Shown here: positions 1-4,477 of the stretch, one piece after another
How the letters are laid out: every line of letters begins with the position of its first letter
Position numbering within the stretch: position 1 is the stretch's first letter
DNA from: Akkermansia sp.
GTDB taxonomy: Bacteria > Verrucomicrobiota > Verrucomicrobiia > Verrucomicrobiales > Akkermansiaceae
Direction: 5' to 3'
Length of the DNA: 5,194 bases
Assembly (NCBI GenBank): GCA_017379255.1
Contig: JAFNWZ010000052.1
Span: 1 to 5,194, forward strand
The notes under the pieces: generated by a model
What the model was told of the DNA's origin: nothing
The model's database searches: none
Seen by the model: only the letters and a program-made list of their open reading frames with translations
Program-made: the position numbers and the translations under genes

Positions 1-1155
1 CCCAATATCGGTAAGCTGGATCTTTACATGACTTCCGGTCACTGGGAGCACTACAAGGAAAGCCAGTTCCCGCCGATTCCTGATCCGGATGACTTCAAGC
101 GCCTGCGTGATGAGAATGCTTCCTGCGCAGATCTGTTCAATGCGCTTGACACCCGCACCATCAGCGGTTTCATGCTGAAGCCCATGAACTGCCCGCACCA
201 CATCCGCATTTATGCGAATGACCCGCATTCCTATCGTGACCTTCCCGTGCGTCTGGCCGAATTCGGCACCGTGTACCGCTGGGAGCAGAGTGGTGAGCTG
301 GGTGGTATGACCCGCGTGCGCGGTTTCACTCAGGACGATGCCCACATCTTCTGCCGCCCTGACCAGATCAAGGAAGAAGTGCAGCAGTGCATCGGCATTG
401 TGAAGCATATTCTCGGCACTCTGCAGATGAACGATTTCCGTGTCCGCCTTTCCCTGCGCGACAAGGATTACAGCGACCCGAAGTACGTCGGCACCATCGA
501 GAACTGGAAACTCTCTGAGCAGGCGCTCCGCGAAGTGCTCAGCGAAGAAGGATTCGATTTCATCGAAGCTGAGAACGAAGCCGCTTTCTATGGCCCGAAG
601 ATTGACTTCATCGTGCGCGATGTCATCGGTCGTGACTGGCAGCTGGGCACCGTGCAGGTGGACTACAACCTGCCCGAGCGCTTTGACCTGAACTACACCG
701 GCGCAGACAACAAGCCGCACCGCCCGGTGATGATTCACCGCGCCCCCTTCGGCTCCATGGAGCGCTTCACTGGTCTGCTTATCGAACACTTTGCTGGCAA
801 GTTCCCCACCTGGCTCGCTCCTGAGCAGGTGCGTGTGCTTCCTATCTCCGACAAGGTGGCAGATTTTGCTGAGCAGGTGCGGGCCAAGCTGGCTTCCAAG
901 TTCGTACGCGTCAAGCTTGACGATGCTCCGGATAAGATTGGCGCCAAGATTCGCAACGCCCGCCTTGACCGCGTTCCCTACATGATTGTCGTGGGGCAGC
1001 GCGAGGCCGAGGAAGGCAAGGTTTCCATCCGTCACCGTGAGCTCGATGTCATCGGCACCATGGCGGTGGATGAGTTCATCGAAGCCCTTGAGGCGGAAAT
1101 CGCCCAGCGCCTCATCCGCCCGGCCTTACAGCCCGAAGTAAAAGAACAACAATAA
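1..1155 (+). CDS. thrS: Threonyl-tRNA synthetase, 3' part (5' end outside window)
   Basis: This class II synthetase charges tRNA-Thr with threonine in the cytoplasm. The reading frame is open from base 1, so the gene enters truncated; 384 residues are visible where the family usually has about 640. The TGS and editing domains and the start of the catalytic core are therefore outside. Numbering from base 1, the motif 1 region is SGHWEHYKES (12-21), followed by KPMNCPHH (60-67), RVRGFTQDDAHIF (105-117), FYGPKIDF (196-203) and the motif 3 region HRAPFGSMERF (246-256). Cys64, His115 and His246 match the three zinc ligands known from E. coli ThrRS. The anticodon-binding domain starts near FPTWLAPEQV (268-277) and includes VPYMIVVG. 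The loop between motif 1 and KPMNC (24-59) is about 24 residues longer than in the E. coli and Bacillus enzymes. The stop is TAA at 1153-1155. infC follows after 82 nt, a common bacterial arrangement. Identification is firm. Confidence 0.98.
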   Translation, partial: PNIGKLDLYMTSGHWEHYKESQFPPIPDPDDFKRLRDENASCADLFNALDTRTISGFMLKPMNCPHHIRIYANDPHSYRDLPVRLAEFGTVYRWEQSGELGGMTRVRGFTQDDAHIFCRPDQIKEEVQQCIGIVKHILGTLQMNDFRVRLSLRDKDYSDPKYVGTIENWKLSEQALREVLSEEGFDFIEAENEAAFYGPKIDFIVRDVIGRDWQLGTVQVDYNLPERFDLNYTGADNKPHRPVMIHRAPFGSMERFTGLLIEHFAGKFPTWLAPEQVRVLPISDKVADFAEQVRAKLASKFVRVKLDDAPDKIGAKIRNARLDRVPYMIVVGQREAEEGKVSIRHRELDVIGTMAVDEFIEALEAEIAQRLIRPALQPEVKEQQ

Positions 1156-1164
1156 ACCCTTTCT

Positions 1165-1204
1165 GCAGCAGCAGGGGATGGACCGTGTGCCTCCCCGCTG
1201 CCGC
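1165..1204 (+). promoter_or_regulatory. GC-rich hairpin in the thrS-infC spacer
   Basis: GGGGA (1174-1178) pairs with TCCCC (1192-1196). After a bulged A1173, GCAGC (1168-1172) pairs with GCTGC (1197-1201), and GC (1165-1166) can add to the base by pairing with GC at 1203-1204 across one mismatch. No U-run follows, so it is not a standard intrinsic terminator. It ends 33 nt before the infC GTG start and fills half of the spacer. It could protect or process the mRNA 3' end of thrS, or form part of an infC leader controlling IF-3 synthesis. The pairing is seen directly; the function is a guess. Confidence 0.45.
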
Positions 1205-1237
1205 TGAACTCCAGGACTAAACCAAGAACACACACAA

Positions 1238-1903
1238 GTGGCAGCCCCCCAGAAACCCAGTAACACCGCCAACAACCGCAACCAGCGTGATAAAGGCGGC
1301 AAAAAAGAACCGCAGATCCGCGTCAATGACCGTATCCGCGCCCCCAAGGTCCGAGTCGTCACCGCCAAGGGTGATCAGCTTGGTGTCATGGCTACCCGCG
1401 ATGCCCTCGCTAAAGCCAAGGAAATCGGACTTGACCTCGTAGAGGTAGCTCCCAATGCAGACCCGCCTGTTTGCCGACTTATTGACTACGGCAAGTTCAA
1501 GTACATGCAGGCCAAACTGCAGAAGAACAATAAGTCCAAAGTGACCAAGATGAAAGAGGTCAAACTCCGTGTCGGTACGGATGTGAATGACTACAATGTC
1601 AAGATGGCCCGTACGGAGCAGTTCCTTGACCATGGTCACAAGGTGCGTTTCCAGCTGCGTTTCCGCAACCGCGAAAATGCTCACCGCGAGCTGGGGCTGG
1701 ACGTCATGGCCAAGGTGGTGGAGGATATGAAGACCATGGGGCAGGTGGACCAGGCTGCCAAGCTTGCCGGCAATACCGTTACCATGGTGCTTGCACCTCT
1801 TCCTGCCAACCAGCGGGTCAAGAAGTTCAAGAAGTACGAGGAAGCAGACTTTGATACAGAGTCTGAGGAATTCGACGCCACAGACGACCTCGGGGAGGAA
1901 TAA
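1238..1903 (+). CDS. infC: Translation initiation factor IF-3
   Basis: IF-3 binds the 30S subunit, prevents premature 50S joining and checks the start codon and initiator tRNA. The 221-residue product has the whole family layout. A basic, Asn/Lys-rich N-terminal extension (1-27) leads to the N-domain RVNDRIRAPKVRVV...VAPNADPPVCRLIDYGKFKY (28-89). A Lys-rich linker (about 90-105) then joins the C-domain KEVKLRVGTD...VTMVLAP (106-187). A further tail of about 33 residues is first basic (RVKKFKK) and then strongly acidic; E. coli IF-3 ends near the VLAP motif and has no such tail. GTG at 1238 is the only standard start between the upstream in-frame stop (TGA, 1205-1207) and the conserved domain. 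An AGGA at 1213-1216 lies too far upstream to be a normal ribosome binding site. The spacing from thrS and the gene order support co-transcription with thrS. Identity is firm; the exact start is somewhat less so. Confidence 0.96.
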   Translation: MAAPQKPSNTANNRNQRDKGGKKEPQIRVNDRIRAPKVRVVTAKGDQLGVMATRDALAKAKEIGLDLVEVAPNADPPVCRLIDYGKFKYMQAKLQKNNKSKVTKMKEVKLRVGTDVNDYNVKMARTEQFLDHGHKVRFQLRFRNRENAHRELGLDVMAKVVEDMKTMGQVDQAAKLAGNTVTMVLAPLPANQRVKKFKKYEEADFDTESEEFDATDDLGEE

Positions 1904-1929
1904 AGATTTCTCAACATTCAGCTTTTTTC

Positions 1930-1967
1930 AGCCTCTCTGCTGCTTCCTGAGCCAGAGAGGCTTTTTT
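1930..1967 (+). terminator. Rho-independent terminator after infC
   Basis: A perfect 10-bp stem forms between AGCCTCTCTG (1930-1939) and CAGAGAGGCT (1953-1962), with a 13-nt loop that can itself add GCT/AGC pairs (1942-1944 with 1950-1952). The stem runs directly into six T residues (1962-1967). It starts 26 nt after the infC stop codon. The opposite strand has no U-run after the stem (it would read TGAAAAAAGC), so the terminator works for + strand transcription only. It ends the thrS-infC transcript and separates it from the SPFH-NfeD unit. Confidence 0.9.
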
Positions 1968-1999
1968 GCATTCGCGGAGCGTGCCGTACCTGCATATAT

Positions 2000-2047
2000 T
2001 GCTATGACAAAGGGGTGAGTTGAATAAATGTTTGCATGTAGTATGAT
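2000..2047 (+). promoter_or_regulatory. Candidate promoters for the SPFH-NfeD unit
   Basis: Two alternatives are visible between the infC terminator and the SPFH start. The first is TTGAAT (2020-2025), a 16-bp spacer and TATGAT (2042-2047). It matches sigma-70 boxes at 4/6 and 5/6 and would start transcription at about 2054, right on the ATG, giving a leaderless message. The second is an extended -10, TGC-TATGAC (2000-2008), with no clear -35. It would start near 2015 and give a leader of about 39 nt. A new promoter is expected here because a strong terminator lies just upstream. Which box is used cannot be decided from sequence. Confidence 0.4.
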
Positions 2048-2072
2048 GGTGTCATGTTCATTTTTACTGTAA
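2028..2072 (+). CDS. Possible 14-codon upstream ORF overlapping the SPFH start
   Basis: An ATG at 2028 opens a 14-codon frame (MFACSMMVSCSFLL, stop TAA 2070-2072) that overlaps the first 19 bases of the SPFH gene in another frame. It is preceded by AGGGGTGAG (2011-2019), the best Shine-Dalgarno-like sequence in the window, with 8 nt between it and the ATG. The SPFH ATG, by contrast, has no such site at normal distance. If the transcript starts upstream of 2011, ribosomes could load here and hand over to the SPFH start by coupling. It may equally be chance. If the promoter box at 2042-2047 is the active one, this ORF is not transcribed. Confidence 0.2.
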   Translation: MFACSMMVSCSFLL

Positions 2073-2884
2073 AGCAGGGGCATTGTGCTATTGTTGAGAT
2101 GTTTGGCAAGCCGGTCGCGGTCAAGAAGAGCGGTTTGCAGTTCCGAATCCCGTTTCTTCAGCGCTTGCGCGATGTTTCTCCAGCATGGGGGAATCTGACC
2201 AATAAGGACGGTTATTTCATTGAGCTGACGGAACAGCTGCTGGATACACAACCCCGCTCCTGCATCACGAAGGACAATGCCACCATGCAGATGAACTGCA
2301 TTGTGCGCTGGCGTGTGACCGACCCCATTAAAGCGGTGTATGAGGTGGAACGCTTGCACCAATCACTCATTGAGCTTGTCCTTAATGAAATGCGTTCTCT
2401 GGTTGGCAGCCGGAATCTGGACGAGATTCTCTCCTCCCGCTCTGAAATTTCCGAGAAGGTGACACTGGCCGTTTCCTCTACCGTGGCGCGTTGGGGTATT
2501 GCCATCACTTCCATCGAAATAAAGGAACTGACCACCGATACGGAAACGCGCGAAGCTATGCTGCGCCAGATGGAGGCAGAGCGTATCAGCCGCTCCACGG
2601 CGCTGCAGGCAGAGGGCGAAAGCACTGCTAAAATCCGCCTGGCAGAAGCGGAGAAACAGGCGGCGGTGCTGCGTGCTCAGGGCGCGGCTGAAGCTCTCCG
2701 TCTTGCGGCAGAGGCTGAGGCTGCGTATGTGGAGAAGCTGGCAGGTATCATTGGTGCCGATGCCGCGGCCAAAGTGCTCATGAACCGGCAGGCTCTGGAG
2801 GGGTACGCTACCATTTCCACGAACCCGGCTTCCACCGTGTACCTGCCCAACAGTGTGCCGGCAGTGGTTGATTTGAAACGCTGA
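2054..2884 (+). CDS. SPFH/band-7 domain protein, paraslipin/QmcA type, without N-terminal membrane helix
   Basis: SPFH proteins of the stomatin/paraslipin branch oligomerise on membranes and are thought to organise microdomains or modulate proteases. The 276-residue product opens directly in the SPFH domain: FTVKQGHCAIVEMFGKPVAV (4-23), the GLQFRIPFLQRL segment (27-38), DNATMQMNCIVRWRVTDPIKAVYEV (74-98) and GIAITSIEIKEL (148-159). A long Ala/Glu/Arg-rich helical or coiled-coil stretch follows (about 163-230), with the repeated pattern of AEGES, AEAEKQAAVLRAQG and AAEA typical of paraslipins, and then the conserved end STVYLPNSV (260-268). Family members usually carry a hydrophobic N-terminal helix before this point. 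Here none exists, and an in-frame TAG at 2039-2041 rules out a longer start. ATG at 2054 has no Shine-Dalgarno sequence. The NfeD-like gene follows after 17 nt, the known partner arrangement of QmcA-YbbJ. Family assignment is firm; the physiological role is unknown. Confidence 0.93.
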   Translation: MFIFTVKQGHCAIVEMFGKPVAVKKSGLQFRIPFLQRLRDVSPAWGNLTNKDGYFIELTEQLLDTQPRSCITKDNATMQMNCIVRWRVTDPIKAVYEVERLHQSLIELVLNEMRSLVGSRNLDEILSSRSEISEKVTLAVSSTVARWGIAITSIEIKELTTDTETREAMLRQMEAERISRSTALQAEGESTAKIRLAEAEKQAAVLRAQGAAEALRLAAEAEAAYVEKLAGIIGADAAAKVLMNRQALEGYATISTNPASTVYLPNSVPAVVDLKR

Positions 2885-2901
2885 TATTTCTGAGCTTATC
2901 T

Positions 2902-3393
2902 ATGGGTTCCATACTTATTCTTGCCGATTTCTTCGGCGTGTCCGACGGGACATTCCTGCACTGGATGCTGGCCATCAGCCTGACGCTGCTGGTACTGGAT
3001 ATTTTCTGCAATACCGAAGTGCTTTCGTGGCTCTCCATGCTGGTGTTTGCGCTGTGGGGCACAATGCAATTTGATTTGCCTGTGCAGTGGTTTGTTCTGG
3101 TTTATATTCTCATCCTGATAGTATGTGCCGTTCTTTACTACACTTTATGGACGCAGTGCGTACGTAAACTGGTCATGGATGTCATCATGCGCCACGCCAC
3201 TAAAGAAGCACAGGAGAATCTGGCCGGAACAACCGGGCGCATTGCAGGTGAGGGGGACAGCCTCTGCGTGAAGTATGGAGACCAGTTCCTGCCTGTGGCG
3301 GAATCCTGCCGTGCGGGATTGTCTGCTGGTGATATGGTAGAGATAACGGCTGTGGAAAACGGCTTTGCCAGCGTGAAACCTAAAGTTGATTGA
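2902..3393 (+). CDS. NfeD-like membrane protein, short form (YbbJ type)
   Basis: Short NfeD proteins are integral membrane partners of SPFH proteins and end in a soluble OB-fold thought to bind them. The 163-residue product fits. Hydrophobic segments lie at about 19-36, 40-57 and 61-83, rich in Leu, Ile, Val and Trp. A charged connecting stretch (84-106) leads to a C-terminal beta-rich domain, LAGTTGRIAGEGDSLCVKYG through GDMVEITAVENGFASVKP (about 107-160). That matches the usual NfeD pattern of a G-x-x-G start, a central G-D strand and a final V-x-V-x-P strand. It lacks the N-terminal ClpP-like protease domain of long NfeD proteins. ATG at 2902 was chosen because it lies 17 nt after the SPFH stop and just before the membrane segments. 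No clear Shine-Dalgarno sequence precedes it, so coupling with the upstream gene is plausible. Because the SPFH protein has no membrane helix of its own, this protein may be its anchor (inference). Confidence 0.88.
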   Translation: MGSILILADFFGVSDGTFLHWMLAISLTLLVLDIFCNTEVLSWLSMLVFALWGTMQFDLPVQWFVLVYILILIVCAVLYYTLWTQCVRKLVMDVIMRHATKEAQENLAGTTGRIAGEGDSLCVKYGDQFLPVAESCRAGLSAGDMVEITAVENGFASVKPKVD

Positions 3394-3417
3394 TACTCGC
3401 GGAATATATGGAAAGCA

Positions 3418-3454
3418 CCTGCGTTCTGGCGGAAATGCAGGACTGTTATATTTT
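3418..3454 (+). terminator. Weak terminator-like hairpin after the NfeD gene
   Basis: CCTGCGTT (3418-3425) pairs with AATGCAGG (3434-3441), eight pairs including one G-U, around an 8-nt loop. The following bases ACTGTTATATTTT are T-rich but interrupted, so this is a poor U-tract. The position, 25 nt after the NfeD stop and just before a good promoter, fits the end of the SPFH-NfeD transcript. Termination may be partial. Confidence 0.4.
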
Positions 3455-3476
3455 AGCCTGATGTTCTAATCTTGGC

Positions 3477-3504
3477 TTGCTTTTCAGCATACAGCGCGTA
3501 TAAT
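3477..3504 (+). promoter_or_regulatory. Sigma-70-type promoter for the exported duplicated protein
   Basis: TTGCTT (3477-3482), a 16-bp spacer and a perfect TATAAT (3499-3504). Transcription would start at about 3511, leaving only some 10 nt before the ATG at 3522, and there is no Shine-Dalgarno sequence in that stretch. The -35 is weak (3/6); the -10 is consensus. This promoter probably also serves gatB, which follows the gene without a terminator. Confidence 0.6.
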
Positions 3505-3521
3505 ACACGGGCGCGTTCTGG

Positions 3522-4460
3522 ATGAAAAAACTGCTCTACATAGCCGGGCTTACCCTTGCTCTGGGTCAGATGACCCCGGTGCAGGCTGCGGCTATGCTGG
3601 CAGACCCCCAGCCTGCTAATGATGAAGTAACTGAGTCTCAGCAGCTGGGGCTTGAGTTTCTGCGGACCGCTTCAGAAATGTGGTTCCTGTTATCCGGTGT
3701 TGGCAGCAGGGATGATGCAGATGCGGCAGCCGGGCGTTTCCTGGAGCTCGTGAAACGTACATTTGAGCTGGATAACCGCCTGAGCTCGCTCCCTCTTGTG
3801 ATGCCTGATTCTGAATGCGTCGGGATGATGGATAATGTGCAGATGCGTATTCTGGAAACCCTGGATGACCTGAACGTTGAGTTTGTGAGCATCTGCCGCG
3901 CAAATTGCTATGAGTCTGAGGCTCTCAGCCAGGCTTTTGAGGCTGCGGTCCAGCTGGGCATGTTTGCTCAGGATGACATGGAACTTATGCATCATCCTGC
4001 AGCGCCGCTGACGGAGGAAGAGGCCCGTGTGGAAATTGCACGCATCCGCCAGCTGGTGGCACCAGACCGCGCTGTGCTGGATATCCTGGTAGCCGTGCAG
4101 GACGAAACCAGCGCCTCCGCTGCTGCTCCGGAATTGCAGAAGCTCTCTCAGCAACTCCGCAGGCTGCTGCCCGAATTAAAGCGGGAGCATCGTGAGTTTG
4201 CTCCTGCATCCGTTGTGGTTGCCCGCGAGGCTTTAGCGCCGATTGAACCTATTCTCTGGGCGATACGCAGTGAGATTGTGCGCATTGCTGCGCTGCCTGG
4301 CTATGAAGCCGAAACGTATGACCTTTTCTCGGATGCGCTGGACAACGTATTCGAATCGCTGGGCGCAACGCACTGCGTGTTGTTCGATTCCGTGTTTGAT
4401 GCCTCATTCCGCGCCGACCTGGAGAATGCACTGCAGGAAAATAACCTTTCATCACAATAA
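3522..4460 (+). CDS. Exported helical protein of unknown function with an internal domain duplication
   Basis: I do not recognise a named family. The 312-residue product has a classical Sec signal peptide: MKK, a hydrophobic core (4-15), and a likely signal peptidase I site after VQA (residue 22). No lipobox Cys is present, so a soluble periplasmic protein is expected. The mature part is acidic and looks almost all helical. It splits into two halves that resemble each other at a nearly constant offset of 131-135 residues. LLSGVGSRDDADAAAGRFLEL (56-76) lines up with ILVAVQDETSASAAAPELQKL (188-208), ILETL (110-114) with ILWAI (244-248), and YESE (130-133) with YEAE (261-264), each half ending in LG (145-146 and 280-281). 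A linker rich in Glu and Ala (about 150-178) separates them. Cysteines are at 99, 125, 129 and 285. The start is set by the signal peptide and by the promoter just upstream. gatB begins 17 nt after the stop, but nothing ties this protein to translation. Confidence 0.85.
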   Translation: MKKLLYIAGLTLALGQMTPVQAAAMLADPQPANDEVTESQQLGLEFLRTASEMWFLLSGVGSRDDADAAAGRFLELVKRTFELDNRLSSLPLVMPDSECVGMMDNVQMRILETLDDLNVEFVSICRANCYESEALSQAFEAAVQLGMFAQDDMELMHHPAAPLTEEEARVEIARIRQLVAPDRAVLDILVAVQDETSASAAAPELQKLSQQLRRLLPELKREHREFAPASVVVAREALAPIEPILWAIRSEIVRIAALPGYEAETYDLFSDALDNVFESLGATHCVLFDSVFDASFRADLENALQENNLSSQ

Positions 4461-4477
4461 CCATAATCTCACCCCTT

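Noticed and set aside
1165..1204. The thrS-infC hairpin as an intrinsic terminator
   Set aside because: The stem is followed by TGAACTCC rather than a run of T, so it lacks the element needed for Rho-independent termination. It was kept only as a possible regulatory hairpin.
1316..1318. An ATC codon as a rare-start site for infC, by analogy with the AUU start in E. coli
   Set aside because: It lies right at the start of the conserved N-domain with no ribosome binding site, while GTG at 1238 is a standard start and gives a normal extension.
1217..1684. A 155-codon open frame on the minus strand opposite infC
   Set aside because: It lies wholly antisense to the well-conserved IF-3 reading frame, shows no recognisable domain, and is explained as a shadow of codon bias in infC.
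1921..1967. GCTTTTTT repeated at 1921-1928 and 1960-1967 as a mobile-element or attachment-site direct repeat
   Set aside because: The second copy is the terminator U-tract and the first is a short T-run. Eight bases of low-complexity sequence around a terminator need no further explanation.
1970..2054. A frameshift hiding the missing N-terminal membrane helix of the SPFH protein
   Set aside because: The only other forward frame with a start here (ATG 2028) adds about nine codons before the core, too few for a membrane helix, and stops occur in frame upstream of 2054. Sequence error cannot be fully excluded.
3690..4154. A 154-codon open frame on the minus strand inside the exported-protein gene
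   Set aside because: The + strand frame has a signal peptide, an internal duplication and a promoter. The minus frame is rich in Arg, His and Cys without domain pattern, typical of an antisense shadow.
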